Assembly (NCBI RefSeq): GCF_014649775.1
Contig: NZ_BMTR01000015.1
Coordinates: 170,905 to 234,904, forward strand
Source: Streptomyces longisporoflavus
Lineage (GTDB): Bacteria > Actinomycetota > Actinomycetes > Streptomycetales > Streptomycetaceae
Direction: 5' to 3'
DNA length: 64,000 nt
The notes beneath the pieces are model-generated. The model made no database searches, had not been told where the DNA came from, and saw only the letters and a program-made list of their open reading frames with translations. Shown piece after piece: positions 51,412-60,343 of the stretch. The position numbers and the translations under genes are program-made. How positions within the stretch are numbered: position 1 is the stretch's first letter; every line of letters starts with the position of its first letter.

Positions 51412-51430
51412 GGGCCTTGTGGCAAGGCCC
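51412..51430. promoter_or_regulatory. RAE-like 19-bp inverted repeat
   Basis: GGGCCTTGTGGCAAGGCCC: 8-bp arms with a 3-base centre. It matches in size and form the rifamycin-associated element described upstream of rifamycin-inactivating genes in actinomycetes. It sits between rox and the divergent acyl-CoA dehydrogenase gene. Confidence 0.75.
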
Positions 51431-51453
51431 CCCGTGAGCTATATCTTGATGGT

Positions 51454-51479
51454 GGCAAGGAGTTCGAACACTCCTTGCC
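51454..51479. promoter_or_regulatory. second perfect inverted repeat, 10-6-10
   Basis: GGCAAGGAGT (51454-51463), spacer TCGAAC, ACTCCTTGCC (51470-51479). It is 48 bp upstream of the acyl-CoA dehydrogenase start and shares the CAAGG core with the RAE-like element. It could be an operator or leader hairpin for that gene. Confidence 0.6.
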
Positions 51480-51526
51480 TTTGTCGTGTCCGGCCGCAGA
51501 GGACGCTCGACGAGGGGCGTCACCGC

Positions 51527-52717
51527 ATGAACACTGCCGACATCCTGTCCGAGGACGAGCAACTCGTCGTCCGTACGGTGCGGGACTTCGTCGACCGGTC
51601 GGTGAAGCCGGTCGTCCGGGAACTCGAGCACTCCGACACCTACCCCGAAGCCCTGATCGAGCAGATGAAGCGGCTCGGCGTCTTCGGCCTCGCGATCCCC
51701 GCGGAGTACGGCGGCACCCGGGTCTCCATGCCCTGCTACGTCCTGGTCACCGAGGAGCTCTCCCGCGGCTGGATGAGCCTGGCCGGTGCGATGGGCGGCC
51801 ACACCGTGGTCGCGAAGCTGCTGCTCCACTTCGGTACGCGGGAGCAGCGGCGCCGCTGGCTGCCGAAGCTGGCCACCGGTGAGGTCCGGGCGACCATGGC
51901 GCTCACCGAACCGGGCGGCGGCTCGGACCTCCGGGCGATGAGGACGGTGGCGCGCAGGACCACGGACCCGGACATGCGCAAGGACGCGCAGGAGTACGTC
52001 GTCGACGGGTCGAAGACCTGGATCACCAACTCCCGCAGGTCCGGCCTGATCGCCCTGCTGTGCAAGACCGACCCGGCCGCCGTACCCGCGCACAAGGGCA
52101 TGTCGATCCTGCTGGTCGAGCACGGCCCCGGCCTGACGGTCTCGCGCGACCTGCCCAAGCTCGGCTACAAGGGCGTGGAGAGCTGCGAGCTGTCGTTCGA
52201 CGGCTACCGGGCGCCGTCCGACGCCCTGCTGGGCGGAGTGGAGGGCAAGGGCTTCGCGCAGATGATGAAGGGCCTGGAGACCGGACGGCTCCAGGTGGCG
52301 GCGCGCGCACTGGGCGTCGGCCGGGCGGCGTTCGAGGACTCCCTCGCCTACGCCCGCAGGCGCGAGTCCTTCGGCCAGCCGATCTGGAAGCACCAGTCGA
52401 TCGGCAACTACCTCGCCGACATGGCCACTTCACTCACCGCCGCCCGCCAGCTCACCCTGTACGCGGCCAGGGAGGCGGAGGCGGGCCGCCGCGTCGACAT
52501 GGAAGCGGGCATGGCCAAACTCTTCGCCTCCGAGACGGCCATGAAGATCGCCCTGGACGCCGTGCGCATCCACGGCGGTTACGGCTACTCGACCGAGTTC
52601 GACGTGGAGCGCTACTTCCGTGACGCCCCGCTGACGATCGTCGGCGAGGGCACCAACGAGATCCAGCGCAACGTCATCGCGAAGCAGTTGGTGGAGCGAG
52701 GCGGCCTCGACGGCTGA
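51527..52717 (+). CDS. acyl-CoA dehydrogenase family protein
   Basis: 396 residues. ACAD blocks: LAIPAEYGGTRVSMPCYVLVTEELSRG (in parts), TMALTEPGGGSDLRAMRTVA, VVDGSKTWITNSRRSGL, GRLQVAARALGVGRAAFEDSLAYARRRESFGQPI (in parts), AVRIHGGYGYSTEF and VGEGTNEIQRNVIAKQL. The FAD-dependent enzyme introduces a double bond in an acyl-CoA. ATG 51527 has GAGGGG nine bases upstream. Divergent from rox over a 169-bp region with two inverted repeats; whether it belongs to a rifamycin response is unknown. Confidence 0.93.
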   Translation: MNTADILSEDEQLVVRTVRDFVDRSVKPVVRELEHSDTYPEALIEQMKRLGVFGLAIPAEYGGTRVSMPCYVLVTEELSRGWMSLAGAMGGHTVVAKLLLHFGTREQRRRWLPKLATGEVRATMALTEPGGGSDLRAMRTVARRTTDPDMRKDAQEYVVDGSKTWITNSRRSGLIALLCKTDPAAVPAHKGMSILLVEHGPGLTVSRDLPKLGYKGVESCELSFDGYRAPSDALLGGVEGKGFAQMMKGLETGRLQVAARALGVGRAAFEDSLAYARRRESFGQPIWKHQSIGNYLADMATSLTAARQLTLYAAREAEAGRRVDMEAGMAKLFASETAMKIALDAVRIHGGYGYSTEFDVERYFRDAPLTIVGEGTNEIQRNVIAKQLVERGGLDG

Positions 52718-52730
52718 CACGCGGGCGGGG

Positions 52731-53084
52731 TCACTGATGGCGGTGGCTCACCACATTGATCACACGGCCGTTGGGGTCCCGTACGAAGAACCGCCGCACG
52801 CCCCACTCCTCGTCCCGCAGGGAATGCACGATCTCCGCGCCGCTCTCGAGCACCGCGGCGTGGACCGCGTCCACGTCGTCGACCTCCACACTCATGTCGG
52901 GCACCACGGGCGCGGTGGCGTCGTGGCTCATGAAGGTGACTTGTGCCGTGGGGTTGGAGGGAGAGCCGAGCGTCATGACCCAGCCGAGGTTCATGACCTC
53001 CTCGAACCCCAGGAGGCCGTAGAAGTCCCGGCTCTCCTCCATGGCGTCTGTCCGGACATCGGGCATGGCACGGCGGATGGTCAT
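52731..53084 (-). CDS. VOC family protein (glyoxalase-like)
   Basis: 117 residues. ATG 53084 has AGGAG six bases upstream. VOC blocks: AMPDVRTDAMEESRDFYGLLGF, VMTLGSPSNPTAQVTFM, DMSVEVDDVDAVHAAVLESG and WGVRRFFVRDPNGRVINVVSH. A His is present at the end (SHRHQ). Its stop is 13 bp from the acyl-CoA dehydrogenase stop (convergent). It is on the same strand as the second VOC gene. Confidence 0.9.
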   Translation of the reverse strand: MTIRRAMPDVRTDAMEESRDFYGLLGFEEVMNLGWVMTLGSPSNPTAQVTFMSHDATAPVVPDMSVEVDDVDAVHAAVLESGAEIVHSLRDEEWGVRRFFVRDPNGRVINVVSHRHQ

Positions 53085-53170
53085 GGTCGGCTCCTGTCGG
53101 CAGGTGCGGCGGGACGTCCCCCCCGATTCTGGCTCAGTCCCTTCCGGGTCGGCGCACGGGCGATTCCGGG

Positions 53171-53797
53171 TCAGTGCACGGGCGCGGGCGTCGCGGCCTC
53201 CCACGCGTAACCGTCCGGGTCGGTGAAGGGACCGGCGTCACCGCTGACCACGAGCCGGTGCGATCCCGTGCCGTCCGGCGACAGACCGAGGTCCTTGGCG
53301 AGGGCGCGGCGCCGGTACAACGCCAGCTTGAAGGGGCTCGACCCGCTTTCGAACTCGCAGTACACGCGGCCGAAGCTCTTGGACACGTAGAGGCCCTGCC
53401 CGACGTAGAACCGCTTGCCGGCGCCCACGTCGGCCACCCCGAGCAGGAGCACCATCTCGTCGATCCGCCGGGTGGCGGGACCGGTGTCCTTCTTCGCCGA
53501 GGTCGCCACCTTCCAGACCGTCCCGTCCGGGGCCTGTACGACACCGCCGTAGCCCCAGAGCGACTTCGCTGCGGGCTTCAGCGAGGTGGCGCCCTCGGCG
53601 AGGGCGGCGTCGACGAGGCCGTCGACGTCGGCGGGCTGCGACACCGTGAGGGCGAGCGTGAACCCGCGGAAGCCGGTGGTGGGCTCCTCGGAGGCGCGCA
53701 GACGTATCTGCGACTCCAGACCGAAGGCCGTGGTGTAGAAGCGAAGGGCGGCCGCGGGATCGGCCACGCCGAGGGTGACGGATTCGATGATTGCCAT
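53171..53797 (-). CDS. two-domain VOC family protein
   Basis: 208 residues from ATG 53797. Two VOC units: residues 1-110 (SVTLGVADPAAALRFYTTAFGLE; GFTLALTVSQPADVDGLVDAAL; LWGYGGVVQAPDGTVWKVA) and 115-208 (EMVLLLGVADVGAGKRFYVGQGL; GSHRLVVSGDAGPFTDPDGYAWE). The second unit contains KSFGRVYCEFESGSSPFKLALYRR, in parts. Metal ligands are partly missing. Function unknown. Upstream of the one-domain VOC gene on the same strand with an 86-bp gap. Confidence 0.87.
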   Translation of the reverse strand: MAIIESVTLGVADPAAALRFYTTAFGLESQIRLRASEEPTTGFRGFTLALTVSQPADVDGLVDAALAEGATSLKPAAKSLWGYGGVVQAPDGTVWKVATSAKKDTGPATRRIDEMVLLLGVADVGAGKRFYVGQGLYVSKSFGRVYCEFESGSSPFKLALYRRRALAKDLGLSPDGTGSHRLVVSGDAGPFTDPDGYAWEAATPAPVH

Positions 53798-53978
53798 GCC
53801 CGCCACGCTAGGCAGTGCGCCGCTTCCGGTGCTTCTTCATTCCTGACCGGTCCGGCGGCCCGGCGTCCCTGCCCTCCTTTGATCCGGGTCGCGGAACTTC
53901 GGTGCGCGGGAAGCCGTTGGCATGGATGACGTGCGGAACGCGCGCATACGTAGCGAACAGGTAGCCGAGGTGGCACGG

Positions 53979-54533
53979 ATGGCGATGTGGGACCGGATCA
54001 AGGACCAGGCCAAGGGGTTGCAGCAGCAGTCCCAGGGGGCGCGGGGCTCCGGAGGGGGCCACGGAAGGCCGGGGTCGGGATCCTCGGGCGGGTCCAAGGC
54101 CCAGCTGGTGGGCGTGCTCAAGTCCCAGCTCACCTCCCTCAAGACGGAGCTCAAGAGCGGTGCGTACCGCGACGCCAGCATGGCCATGTGCGCCCTGGTC
54201 GCGGCCGCCGACGGCTCGGTCGACCCGGCCGAGCGGCAGCACGTGGAGTCGCTGATCCTGCAGAACGACGTCCTGAAGAACTTCCCGCCCGAGCAGCTCC
54301 GGACGCGCTTCAACAAGCACGCCGACCAGCTGACGTTCAACTTCCAGCAGGGCAAGGCCGAGGCCATGCAGGAGATCGCCAAGGCGGCGAAGAAGCCGAT
54401 GGAGGCCAAGGCGGTCGTGCAGACCGGCTTCGTCGTCGCCGGCGCCGACGGGTACATCGTCCCGGCCGAGGAGCAGGTCCTGCGCGAAGCATGCGCGACG
54501 CTCGGCGTCTCGCCGCAGGAGTTCGGTCTCTGA
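53979..54533 (+). CDS. TerB family tellurite-resistance-like protein
   Basis: 184 residues. The N-terminus is polar with a Gly/Ser-rich linker (MAMWDRIKDQAKGLQQQSQGA, then RGSGGGHGRPGSGSSGG). Residues 45-184 are the all-helical TerB domain with its repeated acidic calcium-like loops: AAADGSVDPAERQ and AGADGYIVPAEEQ. ATG 53979 has GAGG eight bases upstream. TerB binds Ca2+ and acts in stress-associated Ter complexes; no other ter genes are beside it. A strong terminator follows. Confidence 0.9.
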   Translation: MAMWDRIKDQAKGLQQQSQGARGSGGGHGRPGSGSSGGSKAQLVGVLKSQLTSLKTELKSGAYRDASMAMCALVAAADGSVDPAERQHVESLILQNDVLKNFPPEQLRTRFNKHADQLTFNFQQGKAEAMQEIAKAAKKPMEAKAVVQTGFVVAGADGYIVPAEEQVLREACATLGVSPQEFGL

Positions 54534-54552
54534 CCCACGCGTGAAGAGGCAA

Positions 54553-54584
54553 CCGGGGCCCGCACCTACTGGTGCGGGCCCCGG
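54553..54584 (+). terminator. strong intrinsic terminator after TerB
   Basis: Perfect 14-bp stem (54553-54566 and 54571-54584), loop TACT, then CCGTTT. It is 19 bp past the TerB stop and isolates that gene from the series that follows. Confidence 0.9.
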
Positions 54585-54745
54585 CCGTTTCCGCACACCC
54601 GCCCGCCCAACCGGCGAAGTGCCCCCGCGACATCCCTTGCTACTTCAGTATCTGACGACTAGTCATATGGCTATTCGAAACAAGGGCGTCACTCCGCAGC
54701 CGACTCCGCGAACGCGGCGGACCGGCGCAACTCCCGGGAGGGCAC

Positions 54746-55876
54746 ATGAAGTTCTCCGTCATATTCGAGGCGCAGCTCGCCGACCCCACCGTCGAGCGGG
54801 AGCACCAACTGATCCGCGACTGCGTCGAACAGGCCGTCCTCGCCGAGGAGATGGGGTTCGACCGCATCTGGGCGGTCGAGCACCACTCCCTCAAGTGGTA
54901 CGCCCACATGAGTGCCCCGGAAATCTTCCTGACCTGGGTCGCCGCGCGCACCAGCACCATCCGCATCGGCCACGGCGTGGTCTGCATGCCGTTCGCCTTC
55001 AACCACCCGGCGCGGGTCGCCGAGCGCGCCGCCATGCTCGACCTGCTCTCCGGCGGACGGCTCGACCTCGGGGCGGGGCGCGGCGGGACGCTCCAGGAGA
55101 CCTCGCTCTGCGGCGTCGACAGGGAACGTACGACCCAAGAGGTCGAGGAAGCGCTCCAGATCATCGGCAAGGCCTGGGCGAGCGACGAACTGGAGCACCA
55201 CGGCCCGCTGCTCGACATCGACCCGCACCCCATCCTGCCCCGCCCGCACCAGACCCCGCACCCCCCGCTCTTCCTCGCCTGCAGCAGGACCGAGACCCTG
55301 AAGCAGGCCGCCGAACTCGGCATCGGTGCCCTGGTGATGGGCTTTGCCGGGCCCGAGTCCATCGCCGCGATGCGCGCGGCGTACGACACCGCGATCGCGG
55401 GCCGCGGCGAGGCGCGCTTCGTGTCCGGCGTCGTCAACGACCACTTCGCCGTGCTCTGCCCGACCATCGTGCTCGACGACCGCGAGGCCGCTCGGCGCGT
55501 CGGCATCCGCGGACAGCGGTTCTTCGCACAGTCCATCGGCCACTGGTACGGCGGCGCCGGCATCCCCGACGAGGCCGTGGTCGAAGGGGCCGACGAGGCC
55601 GCCGCGATGCGCGAGGCCGCCGAGCAGGTCGTCGCGCGGCTGCACGAGCACGACATCCCCGTGCGGCCCGCCGCCACGGCCACCTTCAACGCCGATCACG
55701 CCTACGGGACCGCCGACGACGCCATCGCGTACGCGGAACGGCTCGGCGACGCCGGTGCCGACGAGATCATGTGCCTCATCCAGATGGGCACAGTCCCGCA
55801 GGAGGCCTGCATGGAGACGCTGCGGCAGTGGGGCGAGAAGGTCATCCCGTACTTCCGCGCCCGGGAGTCCGGGTGA
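54746..55876 (+). CDS. LLM-class flavin-dependent oxidoreductase (bacterial luciferase-like)
   Basis: 376 residues. TIM-barrel monooxygenase blocks: MGFDRIWAVEHHSL, RIGHGVVCMPFAFNHPARVAERAAMLDLLSGGRLDLGAGRGG (in parts), and C-terminal YAERLGDAGADEIMCLIQMGTV. The likely cofactors are reduced FMN or F420. ATG 54746 follows GGGAGG. The upstream intergenic region contains the palindrome GACTAGTC (54656-54663) and is AT-richer, a likely promoter zone. The next gene overlaps by 4 bp (GTGA), so the two are co-translated. Confidence 0.9.
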   Translation: MKFSVIFEAQLADPTVEREHQLIRDCVEQAVLAEEMGFDRIWAVEHHSLKWYAHMSAPEIFLTWVAARTSTIRIGHGVVCMPFAFNHPARVAERAAMLDLLSGGRLDLGAGRGGTLQETSLCGVDRERTTQEVEEALQIIGKAWASDELEHHGPLLDIDPHPILPRPHQTPHPPLFLACSRTETLKQAAELGIGALVMGFAGPESIAAMRAAYDTAIAGRGEARFVSGVVNDHFAVLCPTIVLDDREAARRVGIRGQRFFAQSIGHWYGGAGIPDEAVVEGADEAAAMREAAEQVVARLHEHDIPVRPAATATFNADHAYGTADDAIAYAERLGDAGADEIMCLIQMGTVPQEACMETLRQWGEKVIPYFRARESG

Positions 55877-56883
55877 CGGCGCCCGGGACGGACAGGGAGC
55901 GCCTGGCCCCGGAGGCGCGGCCCCTCGTCGACGCGCTGAGCGCGGCGTTCCCCGACCTCGGCGGCACGGTCACGGACGCGGCCGAGGCCCGCCGCATCCT
56001 CGCCGCGGCTGCCCCTTCCGGCAAGGCGGCACAGGCCGTGGGGGCGGTCGCCGACCGTGTCATTCCAGGCCCCGCCCACGCTCCCGACCTGCCCGTACGC
56101 GTCTACCACCCGCCAGGCCCGCGGGGCGTGCGCCGCCCCACCGTCGTCTTCTTCCACGGCGGCGGCTACACCCTCTGCGGCCTCGACTCCCACGACGCCA
56201 CGGCCCGCACGCTCTGCGCCGCGTCCGGCGCCGTCGTGGTCTCCGTCGCCTACCGCCTCGCCCCCGAGCACCGCTTCCCCGCGGCGGCCGAGGACGCCTA
56301 CGCGGCGCTGTGCTGGGCCGCGGCCCGGGCACGGGCGGGGGAGCTAGGCGGGGAGCCGGACGCCGTGGTGACGGCGGGGGACAGCAGCGGGGGAGGACTC
56401 GCCGCCGTCGCGCCCCTGATGGCGCGGGACCGCGGGGGGCCGGCCGTGGCGCTCCAGGTGCTGATCTACCCCCTGCTCGACGCGGGACAGGGGAGCGGCT
56501 CGTATACGTCGAACGCGACCGGCTACTTCCTCACCGCCGCGCACCTGCGCTGGTTCTGGGAGCAGTACCTCGGCCCGGACGGCGACGGCACCCACCCCTA
56601 CGCCTCGCCCTCGCGCGCGGACCTGTCCGCGCTGCCGTCCGCGCACATCGTCACCGCGGGCTGCGACCCCCTGCGCGACGAGGGCGGGGCATATGCGGAC
56701 GCGCTGGGGCTTGCGGGGGTACCGGTGACGCGGGGGCACTACCCGGGGATGTTCCACGGCTTCCTGGGCTTCCCGCGGCTCCTGGACGAGGCGCGGGCCG
56801 CGGTGGCAGATGTGGCAGAAGCGATCGCCTCTACGGTGTCCGGCAGGAAAATCAGCGGTGATGTTGGGGGTCGCACAGGATAA
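55873..56883 (+). CDS. alpha/beta hydrolase, hormone-sensitive-lipase type
   Basis: 336 residues from GTG 55873, which overlaps the LLM stop. HSL-family motifs: VVFFHGGGYTLCGLDSHD (oxyanion HGGG at 95-98), VSVAYRLAPEHRFPAAAEDAYAAL (in parts), the nucleophile elbow AGDSSGGGLAAV (Ser171), and acid/base positions in CDPLRDEG and GMFHGFLGF. It hydrolyses esters, often of lipids or xenobiotics. Coupling to a flavin monooxygenase suggests a two-step oxidation-hydrolysis route, e.g. Baeyer-Villiger-like chemistry; this is inference. Confidence 0.9.
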   Translation: MTAPGTDRERLAPEARPLVDALSAAFPDLGGTVTDAAEARRILAAAAPSGKAAQAVGAVADRVIPGPAHAPDLPVRVYHPPGPRGVRRPTVVFFHGGGYTLCGLDSHDATARTLCAASGAVVVSVAYRLAPEHRFPAAAEDAYAALCWAAARARAGELGGEPDAVVTAGDSSGGGLAAVAPLMARDRGGPAVALQVLIYPLLDAGQGSGSYTSNATGYFLTAAHLRWFWEQYLGPDGDGTHPYASPSRADLSALPSAHIVTAGCDPLRDEGGAYADALGLAGVPVTRGHYPGMFHGFLGFPRLLDEARAAVADVAEAIASTVSGRKISGDVGGRTG

Positions 56884-56964
56884 TTTCCCGAACCTCCTCT
56901 TGTGGTGGAGAACGTCGTCCGCATACGGTGTTCTGACGCGAGGTTCTCCCGTGGAGGTTGACAA

Positions 56965-58380
56965 GTGACGGAAATTCTTGTGCAGAGGGTTACGGAGGAT
57001 GCGGTTCCTCCCGCGAGCGGGGGTGTCCCCGTGGAAAGGGTCGTGGAGCACCCGGCCTGGCCGATGCTCAAGGACGCCGTGGAAGAGATCCGCCCGTGGC
57101 AGTCCGCGGACGGCTCGATCGACTTCGACGCGGAGGGCGCCCCGGCCAGGGCCGTGGCCGAACTCGCCGTCGACCGCGTGATATCCGGGATCGAGCAGCT
57201 CGCCCCGCTCCTGCCGCACGACGCCGCGTATCACCGGGCGCTCGGCGCGGACCTGCGGCGCTGGGCCGACGACGGTTTCAAGGTGCCGGACTTCCTCGAC
57301 TCGCTGCTCGCCTTCCAGCCCGCGGCGGACCGCCGGGACGGCCTCCAGCACCTCGTGGTCTTCCCGATGTACACGCAGAACGGCAACCCGGACCGCAATC
57401 TCGAAGCGGTCGTGCTGCGCATGGTCTGGCCGGACTGGCTGGCCGAGCTCGAGCGCACGCGCTACGACAACCCGCTGTTCTGCGGCATCACCTTCGAGGA
57501 CTTCACCGCCGGTTACGACACGAACTCGGCCGTGCTCTTCCCGGAGACCATCGCCGTGCGCGAGGCCCCCGAGCGCTTCAGCTGGGGCGGCATCTTCTGC
57601 GACCGCGAGGCCGCCCGCTTCCGCCGCGTCACCGAGGCGGCCGTGGACATCCTCGGGCTCGAACTGCCCGACGACATCCGGGAGATGGTCGGCGACCAGG
57701 ACCGCTGCCAGCAGGCGTTCGTCCTGTGGGACATGGTCCACGACCGCACCCACAGCCACGGCGACCTGCCGTTCGACCCCTTCATGATCAAGCAGCGGCA
57801 GCCGTTCTGGATGTACGGCCTGGAGGAGCTGCGCTGCGACCTCACCGCCTTCAAGGAGGCCGTGAAGCTGGAGGCCGAGGGCATCCCGCAGGCACGCGAC
57901 GTGCAGTACGCCGTCCTCTTCGACCGGATGTTCCGCTTCCCGGTCACGGGTGACCGCGTCAAGAACTACGACGGGCTCGGCGGCCAGCTGCTCTTCGCGT
58001 ACCTCCACAAGCACGACGTCGTGCGCTGGACCGACAACAAGCTCAAGATCGACTGGCAGCGTGCGCCGCAGGTCACGAACCAGCTGTGCGCCGAGATCGA
58101 GGAGCTCTACCGCGCGGGCATCGACCGCCCCAAGCTCGTGCACTGGTTCGCCGCGTACGACCTGGTCTCCCGCTACCTCGCCCCGCACCCGGGATCGCGC
58201 TGGGCCAAGGGCCCGGACGCCCTGGATGTGCAGCTTCCGCCCCGAAAACTGGTCGACGACGTGCTTCCCGACGAGTTTCCGCTCAGCATGTTCTATGAGG
58301 CGCTCTCCAAGAAGCTCAAGCGAGTGATCGCCGAAACCAAGGGCATCACCGGTGCGAGCGCCGAGCAGGTCGCCGCATGA
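56965..58380 (+). CDS. DUF6421 family protein
   Basis: 471 residues starting at GTG 56965 with GGAGG seven bases before it. I recognise the whole-length match to DUF6421, an uncharacterised actinobacterial family. Visible features: many Asp/Glu and His residues in the centre (MVHDRTHSHGDLPFDPFMIK), aromatic-rich segments (RQRQPFWMYGLEELRCDL), and a conserved LVHWFAAYDLVSRYLAPHPG. No signal or membrane segment is seen. A HDR-THSHGD cluster could bind metal. Its stop is 29 bp from the start of the SDR gene. Confidence 0.85.
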   Translation: MTEILVQRVTEDAVPPASGGVPVERVVEHPAWPMLKDAVEEIRPWQSADGSIDFDAEGAPARAVAELAVDRVISGIEQLAPLLPHDAAYHRALGADLRRWADDGFKVPDFLDSLLAFQPAADRRDGLQHLVVFPMYTQNGNPDRNLEAVVLRMVWPDWLAELERTRYDNPLFCGITFEDFTAGYDTNSAVLFPETIAVREAPERFSWGGIFCDREAARFRRVTEAAVDILGLELPDDIREMVGDQDRCQQAFVLWDMVHDRTHSHGDLPFDPFMIKQRQPFWMYGLEELRCDLTAFKEAVKLEAEGIPQARDVQYAVLFDRMFRFPVTGDRVKNYDGLGGQLLFAYLHKHDVVRWTDNKLKIDWQRAPQVTNQLCAEIEELYRAGIDRPKLVHWFAAYDLVSRYLAPHPGSRWAKGPDALDVQLPPRKLVDDVLPDEFPLSMFYEALSKKLKRVIAETKGITGASAEQVAA

Positions 58381-58409
58381 CCGAGGGCACCACCAAGGAG
58401 GCGAGGACG

Positions 58410-59150
58410 ATGTCCGCACTCGACGGAGCCGTGGTCGCGGTCGCGGGAGCAGGCGGTCCGGCAGGCCGTGCCACGCTGCTGAGGCTCGCGGAGGCCGGTG
58501 CCACGGTCGTGGCGTCCGACGCCGACGCGGCGCGCCTGGCGGAGGCCGTGGACGCCGCGCGGTACGCGCACGGCGGGGCGACGGTCACCGGCGACACGGT
58601 CGACCTGCTCGACCTGGACGCCACCCGCGGGTGGGCCGCCCGCACGGAGAAGGAGTTCGGCCGGATCGACGGCCTGGTCCATCTCGTCGGCGGCTGGCGG
58701 GGCAGCAAGAACTTCGCCGAGACCGACCTCGCGGACTGGGACCTGCTCGAAAAGCTCCTGATCCGCACGGTGCAGCACACCTCGCTCGCCTTCCAGGACG
58801 GCCTGCAGCGCAGCGACCGCGGCCGGTACCTCCTGATCAGCGCGGCCGGCGCCTCCAAGCCGACCGCGGGCAACGCGGCGTACTCCGCCTCGAAGGCCGC
58901 AGCCGAGGCCTGGACCCTGGCTCTCGGCGACGCCTTCCGCAAGGCGGGGGGCGAGCAGGGTCCGACATCGGCGGCTGCGATCCTGGTGGTCAAGGCGCTG
59001 GTGCACGACGCGATGCGCGCGGAGCGGCCCAACGCGAAGTTCGCGGGCTTCACGGACGTGACGGAGCTGGCCGACGCCATCGCCGGAGTCTGGGAGCGGC
59101 CCGCCGGAGAAGTGAACGGAACCCGCCTGTGGCTGACCGAGAAGCCGTGA
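58410..59150 (+). CDS. short-chain dehydrogenase/reductase
   Basis: 246 residues from ATG 58410, chosen because AAGGAGG lies eight bases upstream; an ATG at 58377 overlaps the previous stop and adds 11 residues. SDR signature: VAGAGGPAG (11-19), catalytic Ser144 (LLISAAGAS), Tyr158 and Lys162 (NAAYSASKAA). LVHLVGGWRGS is in the place of the NAG motif. The substrate is unknown. It is followed by the aldolase with a 4-bp overlap (GTGA). Confidence 0.92.
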   Translation: MSALDGAVVAVAGAGGPAGRATLLRLAEAGATVVASDADAARLAEAVDAARYAHGGATVTGDTVDLLDLDATRGWAARTEKEFGRIDGLVHLVGGWRGSKNFAETDLADWDLLEKLLIRTVQHTSLAFQDGLQRSDRGRYLLISAAGASKPTAGNAAYSASKAAAEAWTLALGDAFRKAGGEQGPTSAAAILVVKALVHDAMRAERPNAKFAGFTDVTELADAIAGVWERPAGEVNGTRLWLTEKP

Positions 59151-60250
59151 CCGCTCGCGACCCCCGCGACAGAGAAGCCGTGAACCCTCCGAAGACCGAC
59201 GCACGCCGTCATCACGACCCGGACGTACGGGGGTTCGCCAGCGACAACTACGCGGGCGCCCACCCGGAGGTGCTCGCGGCCATCGCCCTCGCCAACGGCG
59301 GTCACCAGATCGCGTACGGCGAGGACGACTACACCGCCAACCTCCAGCAGGTCATCCGCGGCCACTTCGGCCCGACGGCCGAGGCGTTCCCGGTCTTCAA
59401 CGGCACCGGGGCCAACGTCGTCGCGCTCCAGGCGATCACCGACCGCTGGGGCGCGGTGATCTGCGCGGAGTCGGCGCACATCCACGTCGACGAGGGCGGC
59501 GCCCCCGAGCGCATGGGCGGCCTCAAGCTGCTCACGGTGCCCACGCCCGACGGCAAGCTGACTCCGGAGCTGATCGACAAGCAGGCGTTCGGCTGGGACG
59601 ACGAGCACCGGGCGATGCCGCAGGTCGTCTCGATCGCGCAGAACACCGAACTGGGCACGCTCTACACGCCCGAAGAGATCCGCGCGATCTGCGACCACGC
59701 GCACGGGCTCGGGATGAAGGTGCACCTCGACGGCTCGCGCATAGCGAACGCCGCCGCGTCCCTCGACGTCCCCATGCGGACGTTCACGAACGCGGTCGGC
59801 GTGGACATCCTGTCCCTGGGCGGCACGAAGAACGGCGCGCTCTTCGGCGAGGCCGTGGTCGTCATCAACCAGGACGCCGTCAAGCACATGAAGCACCTGC
59901 GCAAGCTGTCCATGCAGCTCGCCTCCAAGATGCGCTTCGTTTCGGTGCAGTTGGAGGCGCTGCTCGCCAAGGACCTCTGGCTGCGCAACGCCCGGCACGC
60001 CAACGAGATGGCGCAGCGCCTCGCGGAGGGCGTGCGCGCGGTGCACGGCGTGGAGATCCTCTACCCGGTGCAGGCCAACGCGGTCTTCGCGCGGCTGCCG
60101 CACGACGTGAGCGAGCGGCTCCAGAAGCAGTACCGCTTCTACTTCTGGGACGAGGCGGCGGGCGACGTCCGCTGGATGTGCGCGTTCGACACGCGCGAGG
60201 AGGACGTGGACGGATTCGTCGCGGCCCTCAAGGAGGAGATGGCGCGCTGA
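59147..60250 (+). CDS. low-specificity threonine aldolase family (PLP)
   Basis: 367 residues if started at GTG 59147, overlapping the SDR stop; GTG 59180 is an in-frame alternative. Fold-type I PLP blocks: FASDNYAGAHPEVLAAI, YGEDDYTANLQQVI, VFNGTGANVVALQAI, SAHIHVDEGGAPE, and LSLGGTKNGALFGE, where Lys228 should bind PLP. The family splits threonine or beta-hydroxy amino acids into glycine and an aldehyde. Co-translation with an SDR suggests that the aldehyde or a beta-hydroxy/beta-keto amino acid is a shared intermediate, which is inference. Confidence 0.9.
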   Translation: MTARDPRDREAVNPPKTDARRHHDPDVRGFASDNYAGAHPEVLAAIALANGGHQIAYGEDDYTANLQQVIRGHFGPTAEAFPVFNGTGANVVALQAITDRWGAVICAESAHIHVDEGGAPERMGGLKLLTVPTPDGKLTPELIDKQAFGWDDEHRAMPQVVSIAQNTELGTLYTPEEIRAICDHAHGLGMKVHLDGSRIANAAASLDVPMRTFTNAVGVDILSLGGTKNGALFGEAVVVINQDAVKHMKHLRKLSMQLASKMRFVSVQLEALLAKDLWLRNARHANEMAQRLAEGVRAVHGVEILYPVQANAVFARLPHDVSERLQKQYRFYFWDEAAGDVRWMCAFDTREEDVDGFVAALKEEMAR

Positions 60251-60305
60251 TCCGGCGCCACCCGCCGACTGTTTCTGCATAGGTATACGGCTGACCGCAA
60301 TTGCA

Positions 60306-60335
60306 TTGACGCGCGGTCGGTCGTATTCCTATGCT
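60306..60335 (+). promoter_or_regulatory. promoter of the transglutaminase-like gene
   Basis: TTGACG (60306-60311) and TATGCT (60330-60335), 18-bp spacing. The ATG at 60344 is 9 bases from the -10, so transcription probably starts at or one or two bases before it (leaderless mRNA). Confidence 0.65.
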
Positions 60336-60343
60336 CCCGTGCC

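Noticed and set aside
53979..54533. Tellurite-resistance ter operon
   Set aside because: Only one TerB gene; no TerC, TerD or TerZ neighbours and a strong terminator follows.
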